Source: Nannocystis sp. RBIL2 (GTDB lineage: Bacteria > Myxococcota_A > Polyangia > Nannocystales > Nannocystaceae). From it: a stretch of 64,000 nt of DNA. Position 1 is the first letter of the stretch, and every line of letters begins with the position of its first letter. The notes beneath the pieces were generated by a model. It saw only the letters and a program-made list of their open reading frames with translations, was not told the DNA's origin and searched no databases. The translations under genes were made by a program, and so were the position numbers. Positions 18,181-25,577 of the stretch are shown in pieces. Location: the NCBI RefSeq assembly GCF_026626745.1, contig NZ_JAPNJW010000002.1, forward strand, positions 4,116,151 through 4,180,150, read 5' to 3'.

Positions 18181-19128
18181 TTACCCGCCGGTGGGCACCT
18201 GCGTGGTGTTCTCGAGCCGCGTACGGGTCCATGCGCTGCGCGGCGCGATGAACACCCCGTCTTTGAACACCAGCGGGCGCTTCTCGGCGGCGTCGATGCG
18301 CTCCTCGCAGGGCGTCGCGGTGTTCTTGGGGTCGCAGTCCTTGCTGCGGATCGTCTCGTCGACGATCGGCACGCCCTTCTCGAACTTGAGCAAGCGGACC
18401 AGGTCGTAGCGGCGGATCCACCCGTCCTTGAGCGTCAGCTCGAAGTGGTCGGACAGGACGAAGCGGGCCGGGCCGATGTCGACCCCGTCCTCGATCATCG
18501 GCGCGCTGACGAAGCGCTGCTCGACCAGCGGCAGCAGCTGGGCCTCGCGCGAGCACTTGCCGGCGCCCTGCTCTTTGGGACAGATCTCGCTCTCGACCAC
18601 CAGCACCTTCGAGTCCTCGCCGAGCGGCTCGAGGCGCAGGCGGGCCCGCTGCGCGGGGGCCTGGACGCTGCCGATCCCGCGGACCTCGAGGCCGCGCTCG
18701 ACCCACCGGACCAGCGCTACCGGCCCGAGCGCGTCGCCGTTGCCGAGGTCCTGGATGCGCGCCCACACCAGCAGCGCCCCGTCTTCGCCCTGCGTGAACG
18801 TCACGTCGCCGTCGCCGAGGCGGCGCTTGTCGAGCGGGCGCGCGGTGGCTCGCGGGTCCTCCTTGAGGTTGTCGGGCCAGGTCACCTCGATCGGCCTGCC
18901 GCTGCACTCGCGCGGCTCGTCGGGCGGCTCCATCGCCATGCGGTTGAAGTTGCGGACCAGCACCGAGTACCACACGTCGACCGGCAGGGTCTGAGTGTCG
19001 GCCTCGCTGGCGCGCTCCGCCGCCACCATCGACGGGCAGATCGGCATGTCGCGCTCCTTCGGCTTGCAGGCGCCGGCGGCGAGGAGCAGCGCCGTCCCGG
19101 CGAACATCGTCATCATCGACCTACGCAT
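18181..19128 (-). CDS. T6SS-linked lipoprotein of unknown function
   Basis: 315 residues from ATG 19128. The signal peptide MFAGTALLLAAGAC ends in a lipobox, with KPKERD after the cysteine. Four or more cysteines in the mature part (CPSM, RECSG, EICPKEQGAGKC, KDCDPKNTATPC) suggest periplasmic disulphides. I recognise no domain. It overlaps the end of the fha gene by 8 bases and is the last gene of the tssEFG-fha block. This implies a role at the outer-membrane side of the apparatus or in its regulation, by context only. Confidence 0.7.
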   Translation of the reverse strand: MRRSMMTMFAGTALLLAAGACKPKERDMPICPSMVAAERASEADTQTLPVDVWYSVLVRNFNRMAMEPPDEPRECSGRPIEVTWPDNLKEDPRATARPLDKRRLGDGDVTFTQGEDGALLVWARIQDLGNGDALGPVALVRWVERGLEVRGIGSVQAPAQRARLRLEPLGEDSKVLVVESEICPKEQGAGKCSREAQLLPLVEQRFVSAPMIEDGVDIGPARFVLSDHFELTLKDGWIRRYDLVRLLKFEKGVPIVDETIRSKDCDPKNTATPCEERIDAAEKRPLVFKDGVFIAPRSAWTRTRLENTTQVPTGG

Positions 19129-20488
19129 CTTCTTCCTCCTCGGCGTCCTCGTTCGACTGCACGCGGATGCCGGCGCGCGCCAGCTCCTCGCGGATCGCTC
19201 GTCCGGCCGCGCTGCGGAACACCTTGCCCAGGCCCTCGTCGCCGTCGCCGAACACCGACTCGTAGCGCTCCTCGAAGCGGCGCCACAGCGCCCCCGCGCG
19301 GGTCGGCCACGCCGCAGTCACCGAGCGCTCGATCTCCCGCGGCGACAGCGTCTCGCCGACCTTCTGCCCGCCGCCGACCGTTCCCCGCAGCGCCCCGCGC
19401 AGGTGGGCCATCGCCGCCGCGAACACCTCCGCCAGCTGGTGCGCCCGCTCCTCGCGGGTCGCTCGCCAGTCGAGCAGGTAGCGCAGCAGGTCGCCCTCCG
19501 ACTCGGCGATCAGCAGCGGGTTTTCCTCGCCCTCGATGCGCACCCCGAGCTCGCCGCCCTGGCGGTGCATCAGCTCCTGCAGCTCCACGGTCGCGACCGC
19601 GAAGGCCCGCAGCGCGGCGACGCAGCGGTCGAGGAAGCGGCGCGTCTCGTCGACGTTGCCGGGCGGGCGCAGGCCCTCGAGCACCTGCTCGGCCGCCTGG
19701 GCGACCGCGCCGAGCTCGGCCTGCTGGTAGAACTCGGCGCCGCCCTGATCGAGCGCGGCCGGCCCTTCGCTACCTGTCCCGAAGGACAGCGGCGGGAACT
19801 CGCGCTGCAGCAGCAGCGCCTCGCCGCGGTCGCGCCCCGTCGACAGCTCGGCGATCGCCGCCGAGAACGCCGCGTCCCAGGCCGAGTGGCCCTCGCGGAG
19901 CTTCTCGTACATCGGCCGCAGGCGCAGGATCGCCTGGTGCAGCCGCGACAGGTTCATCTGCTGCGTGCCGCCCTCGGGGATCAGCGACGGCGGCTCGTCG
20001 CCGTCGCCGAGCTCGCCCTGCGCCGACCGGCGGTCGCGCATGTGCAGCTCGTCCGGCGGCGTCGGCCCGGGCGCCGAGCCGCGGGGTCGGGCGCCGCGCG
20101 AAGCTGGCTCTTCGAGCAGGTCGGGCGGACCGTCCTGCTGCTGCTGTTGCTGCGCGCCCTCGACCTTGTGTTCGAACAGCAGCTCGACCGGGCCGATGCT
20201 GATCTTCACGCGGCCGCGGACCTCGACCCGGCCGCCGGAGGCGACGCGCTGGCCGTCGACGCTGAGGCCGTTGGCGCCGCCGAGGTCCTCGACGCGGGCG
20301 CCGCGGGCGTCGAACTTGGCGACCGCGTGCCACGACGACACGAACTTGTACGGCAGGTGGAGCTCGTTCCCGGGGTCGCGACCGATCCGCACCGGGCCGC
20401 GCTGGAACTCGTGGCGCTTCTGCCGGTGCTCCTCGGTGTCGATCACAGTGACGACCAAGCTGAACTTCGGGACCTGTCCTTTGATCAC
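19121..20488 (-). CDS. tagH: FHA-domain T6SS accessory protein (TagH/Fha type)
   Basis: 455 residues. GTG 20488 overlaps the tssG stop as GTGA with GAGGGAG upstream; no better ATG is in frame. The N-terminal FHA domain shows VRIGRDPGNELHLPYKFVSSWHA (key residues GR, S-S-x-H) and DLGGANGLSVDG. A Gln-rich then Pro-rich linker leads to a helical C-terminal domain of about 250 residues (ILRLRPMYEKLREGHSAWDA, IAESEGDLLRYLLDWR). This is like the conserved C-terminal domain of T6SS FHA proteins. FHA proteins relay threonine-kinase signals to assembly; no PpkA-like kinase lies within this block. GDGDEGLGKVFRSAAGR lies near the end. Confidence 0.8.
   Translation of the reverse strand: MIKGQVPKFSLVVTVIDTEEHRQKRHEFQRGPVRIGRDPGNELHLPYKFVSSWHAVAKFDARGARVEDLGGANGLSVDGQRVASGGRVEVRGRVKISIGPVELLFEHKVEGAQQQQQQDGPPDLLEEPASRGARPRGSAPGPTPPDELHMRDRRSAQGELGDGDEPPSLIPEGGTQQMNLSRLHQAILRLRPMYEKLREGHSAWDAAFSAAIAELSTGRDRGEALLLQREFPPLSFGTGSEGPAALDQGGAEFYQQAELGAVAQAAEQVLEGLRPPGNVDETRRFLDRCVAALRAFAVATVELQELMHRQGGELGVRIEGEENPLLIAESEGDLLRYLLDWRATREERAHQLAEVFAAAMAHLRGALRGTVGGGQKVGETLSPREIERSVTAAWPTRAGALWRRFEERYESVFGDGDEGLGKVFRSAAGRAIREELARAGIRVQSNEDAEEEEDA
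19774..19789. repeat. CTGTCC-CGAA-GGACAG inverted repeat inside fha
   Basis: Perfect 6-bp arms, 4-base loop, within the coding sequence of the FHA gene, in the helical C-terminal domain region. Confidence 0.6.
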
Positions 20489-21519
20489 GCCGCTCCCTCG
20501 CGCCGCTTGCCCATCGGCACTGCCATGCGGGTGGTGAGGCCGGCTTGCTTGCTGCGGGCCAGCCACAGATCGTCGGCCAGCCGGCGCTCGCCGAGGCGGG
20601 CCGGCGGGTACGTCATGTCCTGGATCTCGAGGATCATGTCGAGGTGGAGCGGCTCGTCGAGGAAGGTGTCGAGCACCTCCGCGGCGCGCTCGTAGGCGCG
20701 GCCGCCGGGCGTGAACTCCTTGTAGTTGTCGCCCGACAGCGGGCCGACCACCACCCGCGCCGCGCCGGAGCGGTGCATCACGCTGGTGCCGAGCACCGTC
20801 GTCGCGCCGACGCTGGCGGTCGCGCCGCCGAGGCGCGACCACTCGGCCGGATCGATCGGCATCCACTCGCCGGTGAACGGCTCGCAGCGGATCGACGCCG
20901 TGCCGAGGCAGTCGTCGAGGGCGATCCGCAGCGCCGCCTCGAGCATCTGCGGCGAGCGCACGCCCGAGGCCAGCACCGGCGCCAGGCGCAGCAGCTGGCC
21001 GACCGACAGCGCCCGCTGCCGCTCGCCGACGCCGAGCAGCGCCAGCACGCGCAGCGTCCACGGGTCCTTGCCGTCCTCGCGGAAGCCGCCCGGGTAGTCG
21101 AGCTGGCGGACCCCGCGGTACAGGAGGCTGAGCAGGCGATGGTGGAACAGGCCGAGCACCCCGCGCACGACCTCGCCGTGGTCGTCGTCGCGATCTGCCT
21201 CTTCGGCCATGTGCAGCGGCAGCGGCGTGGCCGCGCCGGTCAGGCCGAAGAAGTCGGCGACCAGGCGCGCGCGCAGGCCGTCGGCGCCGCGCTCGAGCGC
21301 GACCGACTCGACCTCGGCGCGCAGGAAGCCGAGCCCGGGCGCGTGGGCGAGCAGCACCCGCTCGTCCTGGAAGCGCTCGCCGGCCCCGAGCTCGCCGCCC
21401 TTGGTGGCCGCCGTCAGCACGTCGACCGCGGTGAAGAAGTCGACCAGACCTGGCGCTTCGGCCAGGCGCTCGGCCCACGACTCCGCCGTCTCTTTTACAG
21501 GCCGATCTGCACGGGCCAC
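20485..21519 (-). CDS. tssG: TssG T6SS baseplate protein
   Basis: 344 residues. There is no in-frame ATG near the start; I chose GTG 21519, with GGCGGAG five bases upstream, which gives normal family length and a 25-base overlap with tssF. Family features include LAHAPGLGFLRAEVESV, VADFFGLTGAATPLPLHM, FHHRLLSLLYRG, WTIRV-like DPWTLRVLALLGVG, and the C-terminal FTGEWMPIDPAEWSRLGG and HLDMILEIQDMTYPPARLG. TssG forms the baseplate wedge with TssF and TssE. The weak start suggests translational coupling to tssF. Confidence 0.88.
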   Translation of the reverse strand: MARADRPVKETAESWAERLAEAPGLVDFFTAVDVLTAATKGGELGAGERFQDERVLLAHAPGLGFLRAEVESVALERGADGLRARLVADFFGLTGAATPLPLHMAEEADRDDDHGEVVRGVLGLFHHRLLSLLYRGVRQLDYPGGFREDGKDPWTLRVLALLGVGERQRALSVGQLLRLAPVLASGVRSPQMLEAALRIALDDCLGTASIRCEPFTGEWMPIDPAEWSRLGGATASVGATTVLGTSVMHRSGAARVVVGPLSGDNYKEFTPGGRAYERAAEVLDTFLDEPLHLDMILEIQDMTYPPARLGERRLADDLWLARSKQAGLTTRMAVPMGKRREGAA

Positions 21520-23225
21520 GCGAACTCCGCCTTGGAGGGGACGAGGGTGATGACGACCTCGCTGGCCGCGTTGAGGCTGACGAGCGAGCCGAACAGGGCG
21601 TTGAGCACCGCGCCGAACACGAACGCGTTGCCGGCCGAGGGGAAGCCGGTCTCGTCGAGCTCGATGCGGGTGCGGACCGCCCGGATCGGGATGCCGTAGA
21701 CCAGCCGCGTCACCGTCTCGCGCTGCAGCCGGCGCACCGACTCGATCTGGCGCTCGTTGCCGCGGCCGATCTGCACGTTGCCGAGGCCCTGGAGGTTGTA
21801 GAGCCCGAGCAACGCGCGCAGCGCCTCGACCTCGACCAGGCCGCGCTGGCCGATCGCCAGATGCGACAGCATGCGCCACAGCGCCTCGGAGCCGAGCGGC
21901 ACGCGGATCGGCGCGGTCACCTGGGTGATGTTCTCGTAGCCGCGGAACATCGCGCCCGGCGTCGTCTCGGTGATCTGGCCCGGCTGCAGCTCGCGCGGCA
22001 GGCCGCGGTTGGTGCACACCAGCTCGATCGACACCGACTCCTCTTGCGTCGGCGCCGAGCCGGCCGGCTCGTCGAGCGTGATGTACGTGTCGACCCCGTC
22101 GTCGATCGCCTCGACCCGGCGCAGCGAGTAGTGCGGCGTCGAGCGGGCCGCGCCGGCATGTGTGAAGCGATAAAACGGCAGGAACTGGCGCCGCGTGTTG
22201 GTCGCGCGGCCGACCCCGGTCACGCCGCGGACCTCGTAGACCTCCATGTGCCTGGGGTCGACGCCGTCGGCCCGCAGCAGGTGCTCGCGCTCGAGCGGCG
22301 AGTACTGCACCGGCTCGGCCGCGACCTCGAACAGGTTGACTGCGGGCGTGCAGTGGAGGCGGAACGTGTCCTTGCCGACCTGGGTCGGCAGCGGCGGCGG
22401 GCGCTCGAACTCGAGGCGCAGCGTCAGCTCGTTGGTGGTCAGCTTGACCTTCTCGAGGCCGAGGAGGTCGAAGAAGTGGTACTTCTCCGGCAGCGTGAAG
22501 TACTCGAGGATCGCGCGGTAGCCGGTCGGCGCGGTGTCGGGCCACGGGAACACCGCGGTGTCGCGCGACAGCCCGACCAGCTCGACCGCCTTGGCCCCGA
22601 GCTGCACCGTGCCGCCCTCGCCCTCGCCGGTCTTGGCGGTCGCGCCGGTGAAGTGGCGCGACAGCCACATCATCAATGTCGCCGGCAGCGACGGCTCGCG
22701 GTGGTGGAGGAAGAACCGCAGCCGCTCGCACTCGGCCAGCACGCCCTTGCCGGTCTCCGACAGCCGCAGGGTGATCTTGATCGCCGGGCGGGCCGCCACC
22801 GAGTCGTCGAGCGACGCGTCGACCACCTCGACCGGCGCGAGGTCGACGTCCCAGCACGTGCGGAACTTGCAGGCTGTCCCTTCGACCAGGCGTGACTGCA
22901 GCACCCGGCCCTTCGCCACCTTGTGGCGGTTCCGCAGCGCCCGCATGTTGGGCTGGAACTCGACGATCGTGCTCGCCGGCAGCGGCCGCAGGTAGTGCGG
23001 CAGCAGCAGCTCGGCGAGCCCATGGACGATGCTCGGCGCCACCGCGTCCATGCGCGCGCGGATGCCGGCCGCCTGGAACGCGAACGCCTCGATCAGCCGC
23101 TCGACGTCCGGGTCGCTGCTGCGCTCCTTGAGCAGGCCGGCGGTGGCGGGGTTGGCCTCCGCGAACGCGCGCGCCATCTCGGTGATGAACGCGAGCTCGC
23201 TCTTGTAGTAGTGCGAAAAGCTCAT
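21495..23225 (-). CDS. tssF: TssF T6SS baseplate protein
   Basis: 576 residues from ATG 23225, 7 bases after tssE. The N-terminus MSFSHYYKSELAFITEMARA and DPDVERLIEAFAFQAAGIRARMD, followed by LLLPHYLRPLPASTIVEFQP, are canonical for TssF. The middle has FHLHCTPAVNLF-like FRLHCTPAVNLFEVAAEPV. TssF, with TssG and TssE, builds the baseplate (gp6-like) onto which the Hcp tube and sheath assemble. Normal length; no anomaly. Confidence 0.93.
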   Translation of the reverse strand: MSFSHYYKSELAFITEMARAFAEANPATAGLLKERSSDPDVERLIEAFAFQAAGIRARMDAVAPSIVHGLAELLLPHYLRPLPASTIVEFQPNMRALRNRHKVAKGRVLQSRLVEGTACKFRTCWDVDLAPVEVVDASLDDSVAARPAIKITLRLSETGKGVLAECERLRFFLHHREPSLPATLMMWLSRHFTGATAKTGEGEGGTVQLGAKAVELVGLSRDTAVFPWPDTAPTGYRAILEYFTLPEKYHFFDLLGLEKVKLTTNELTLRLEFERPPPLPTQVGKDTFRLHCTPAVNLFEVAAEPVQYSPLEREHLLRADGVDPRHMEVYEVRGVTGVGRATNTRRQFLPFYRFTHAGAARSTPHYSLRRVEAIDDGVDTYITLDEPAGSAPTQEESVSIELVCTNRGLPRELQPGQITETTPGAMFRGYENITQVTAPIRVPLGSEALWRMLSHLAIGQRGLVEVEALRALLGLYNLQGLGNVQIGRGNERQIESVRRLQRETVTRLVYGIPIRAVRTRIELDETGFPSAGNAFVFGAVLNALFGSLVSLNAASEVVITLVPSKAEFAWPVQIGL

Positions 23226-23232
23226 CGTCGTC

Positions 23233-23652
23233 TCACCGTCCCGAGACCTGGATCTTGCCGGTCGACGTCATCTCGGTGCGCACGCGGAACACCCCGCGCT
23301 GGGCCCCGCTGGCCAGCCGCGCCGACACCTCGAACGCGATCATCAGCGTGTCGCCGCTCGGGACCGGGTGGACCGAGACGTTGCGCAGGCGCGGCTCGTA
23401 CTTGAGGATCGTCGCGCGGATGCTCTGCTGCAGCACCTGCGTCGCCTCGGGGAAGTTGTGCACGACGTCGGCGAAGTCGACGATGCCGAAGTCGGACGCC
23501 GACAGCGACTCCCCGGCGCGCGTGTTGAGCAGCTCCTGCAGGTGCGTCACGATCGACTCGAGCTCGCCGATCCGCTGCCCACCTGTCGACAGCCGCGCCA
23601 GCAACCCCCGGCGCGGCGCTCTCGGGCCCGACCCCTGGCTCGTGGAATTCAT
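23233..23652 (-). CDS. tssE: TssE (gp25-like) T6SS baseplate protein
   Basis: 139 residues from ATG 23652. It shows the lysozyme-like gp25 fold: GLLARLSTGG, SIVTHLQELLNTRAGESL, SASDFGIVDFADV and IRATILKYEPRLRNVSV, including the conserved E-P-R-L near the C-terminus. It is the first gene of the tssEFG-fha-lipoprotein block. The promoter must lie in the region 23653-24009. Confidence 0.92.
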   Translation of the reverse strand: MNSTSQGSGPRAPRRGLLARLSTGGQRIGELESIVTHLQELLNTRAGESLSASDFGIVDFADVVHNFPEATQVLQQSIRATILKYEPRLRNVSVHPVPSGDTLMIAFEVSARLASGAQRGVFRVRTEMTSTGKIQVSGR

Positions 23653-24009
23653 CGGCCTGCTCGATCCCCCCGTGCGCGCGACGCCGCGCCTCCCGGCCCG
23701 GCGGACTGCGACGATAGCAGGCAGGCGGGGCCGCGGACCAGACGGCTCCCGCCTCGCCGCCCCGCGCGAGCGCGCGCATGCGAGCACGCGCGGCGGACGC
23801 CCGCCCACATCACATGACCGTTCAGACAGGTCTAAAAAGACATCCACCGGTCGCGCGTCGAGCTTCGCCGCGTCGCGACTCCGGGTGGAACCCGCGAGAG
23901 CGGGCCCGCCCCGATCTGCGTCCGCGCGGCCTCGCGGCGACGACGCGGACGCGGTGGCGCGCCTCGGCCGGGCGCCCTGTGGATCTCCTCGCACACGCGG
24001 CCTCGCGCC
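23653..24009. other. Intergenic region upstream of tssE
   Basis: About 357 bases between tssE and the ankyrin remnant, both on the minus strand. It should contain the promoter of the tssE operon; I could not recognise clear boxes. GGTCT-AAAA-AGAC at about 23830 is a weak inverted repeat. Confidence 0.4.
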
Positions 24010-24308
24010 TCACCGGCCGGCGAGGGCCGCGCTGGTGCGGGGCCACTGCTTCGCCGCCGCGATCTCGACCGGCGTCCGCGGGTCGTAGGTCGCCTTGGCC
24101 GACCCGCCGGCTCCCATCGACAGCCTCACGATCTCGGCCGCCTCCGCGTCGCTCGTCCCGTGCTGCACCGCCTCCCACGCCGCCGTCTCGCCGTTCGGGC
24201 AGGCTCGGGCGTCACCCCGTGGGCCAGCGCGGTCGCCACGAACTCGCGGCCGCGGCCGGCCAGCGCGCAGCGCCTGCTCTCGAGGACATGTCCACGAAGA
24301 CGCATCAC
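24010..24308 (-). pseudogene. Ankyrin-repeat protein remnant with a frameshift
   Basis: Two overlapping minus-strand frames combine into one ankyrin-like sequence. The upstream frame reads GREFVATALAHGVTPE. The downstream frame continues ACPNGETAAWEAVQHGTSD, EIVRLSMGAGGSAKATYDPR and TPVEIAAAKQWPRTSAAL. The join lies near 24205 and needs one extra base, so a single-base deletion (or a sequencing error) breaks the gene. Each half alone has atypical residues outside the ankyrin part. It was probably a short one- or two-repeat protein. Confidence 0.5.
24284..24293. repeat. GGACATGTCC palindrome
   Basis: Perfect 10-bp palindrome at the start of the ankyrin remnant; a second ACATGTC variant follows at about 24307. 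Confidence 0.6.
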
Positions 24309-24333
24309 ATGTCTCTCGGGACACCCGCCGAGT

Positions 24334-24729
24334 TCACCGCCGCGGGCCCAGAGTCGGCGCCCCGTAATAGAACCATACCGCCAGCAGCGAATCGGTGACT
24401 GCGCACTGGGCCGACGACGTCGGCACGAACGGCACGATCGGCTGGCCCCACAGGTGATGCGCGACGTCCCAGCCGACGTGCATCAGCCAGGCCGCGGCGA
24501 TCCAGCGGTACGACGCCAGGCCGCGGAACGCCGCGTAGGAGGCGGCCGCAGCGAACGCGAATTCCCACCCGCCGAGGCCGCCGCCGAGGTAGGCCGAGCC
24601 GGCTCCGGCGACGAAGATCGCCATGAACTGGTGGCGCGTCGGCTCGCGCAGGCGCGAGACCAGCAGCACGAACACGAAGGCGACCGCGACCGCGAGGGCC
24701 GCGTCCTGGACTGTGAACGCGTGGGGCAT
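24334..24729 (-). CDS. Small membrane protein, DUF6010-like
   Basis: 131 residues from ATG 24729. It has four or so hydrophobic helices: an N-terminal DAALAVAVAFVFVLLVSRL, then FMAIFVAGAGSAYLGGGLGG, FAFAAAASYAAFRGL, and WIAAAWLMHVGWDVAHHLWG. The conserved H-x-x-W-D-V-x-H-H and PIVPFVPTSSAQCAVTD motifs resemble the DUF6010 family as I remember it. Function is unknown; the His-rich motif may bind metal or haem. It is divergent from the sigma-factor gene. Confidence 0.65.
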   Translation of the reverse strand: MPHAFTVQDAALAVAVAFVFVLLVSRLREPTRHQFMAIFVAGAGSAYLGGGLGGWEFAFAAAASYAAFRGLASYRWIAAAWLMHVGWDVAHHLWGQPIVPFVPTSSAQCAVTDSLLAVWFYYGAPTLGPRR

Positions 24730-24814
24730 CGCCGGCCAGCGTGCCGCCGCGGCCGGGCGCCGACCAGCGGCGAGGACGCCAACGATCGCCCGGTTTCGGC
24801 CAGCCTCGCGCGGG

Positions 24815-24842
24815 TTGACGGCCGGCGGCGAACCTCTACTCT
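24815..24842 (+). promoter_or_regulatory. Candidate promoter of the ECF sigma gene (possibly leaderless)
   Basis: TTGACG (24815-24820), a 16-base spacer, then TACTCT (24837-24842). Transcription would start about 24849-24851, at or beside the GTG start codon, so the mRNA would be leaderless. This fits the lack of a ribosome binding site there. Confidence 0.4.
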
Positions 24843-24850
24843 CGGCTCTG

Positions 24851-25480
24851 GTGGACCCGGCCTCCGATCGCGAGCTCGTCGACGCCTGGCGGCAGGGCGA
24901 CCGCGCGGCCGGCCACGCGCTGTTCGACCGCTACTACGAGCCGGTCGCCCGCTTCTTCTTCAACAAGGTCGACGGCGACGGCGCCCGCGACCTGATCCAG
25001 CGGACCTTCCTCGGCTGCGTCGAGGGCCTGGCGAACTTCCGCGGCGACGGCGAGTTCCGCAGCTGGCTGTTCGGCATCGCCTACCGCCAGCTGTGCCGCC
25101 ACTACCGCGGCCGCGTCGGCGAGCGCGCCGTCGTCGACTTCGAGCAGCTCTCGGTCGCCGACTGCCAGCCCTCGCCGAGCCAGCACGCCGCCTCGGGCCA
25201 GGAGCTGCGGCTCTTGCTGGCCGCGCTGCAGCGCCTGCCGCTCGACTACCAGGTCGTGCTCGAGCTGCACTACTGGGAGAGCATGACCACCGACGAGATC
25301 GCCGCGGCGCTGGGCTTGCCGCCGGGCACGGCGCGCTCGCGGGTGCGACGCGGCCGGCAGCTGCTCGAGGAGAGCCTCGCCGCCGCCGCGCGCTCGCCGA
25401 ATCTCGTCGAGAGCACCCTCGCCGGGCTCGAGCGGTGGATCGCCGCCGTCCGCGTCCACGTGCGCGGGGCCGAACGATGA
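24851..25480 (+). CDS. ECF-family RNA polymerase sigma factor
   Basis: 209 residues from GTG 24851. Region 2 is visible as ALFDRYYEPVARFFFNKVDG, ARDLIQRTFLGCVEGLANFR and FRSWLFGIAYRQLCRHYR. Region 4 is LPLDYQVVLELHYWESMTTD followed by EIAAALGLPPGTARSRVRRG. No anti-sigma gene is adjacent. Instead a Ser/Thr kinase gene follows 97 bases downstream on the same strand, an arrangement common in myxobacteria where the kinase may set sigma activity. The upstream in-frame extension to 24623 is poor coding sequence and was rejected. Confidence 0.88.
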   Translation: MDPASDRELVDAWRQGDRAAGHALFDRYYEPVARFFFNKVDGDGARDLIQRTFLGCVEGLANFRGDGEFRSWLFGIAYRQLCRHYRGRVGERAVVDFEQLSVADCQPSPSQHAASGQELRLLLAALQRLPLDYQVVLELHYWESMTTDEIAAALGLPPGTARSRVRRGRQLLEESLAAAARSPNLVESTLAGLERWIAAVRVHVRGAER

Positions 25481-25577
25481 TCGCGAGCGCGAGCGCGCCC
25501 GGGCCGGCGACGAAAAAAAATCGCCGCGACCTTAAGCAAGCCGACCTGCTCGCGGAACCACCGCGCCGGAGACCGAC

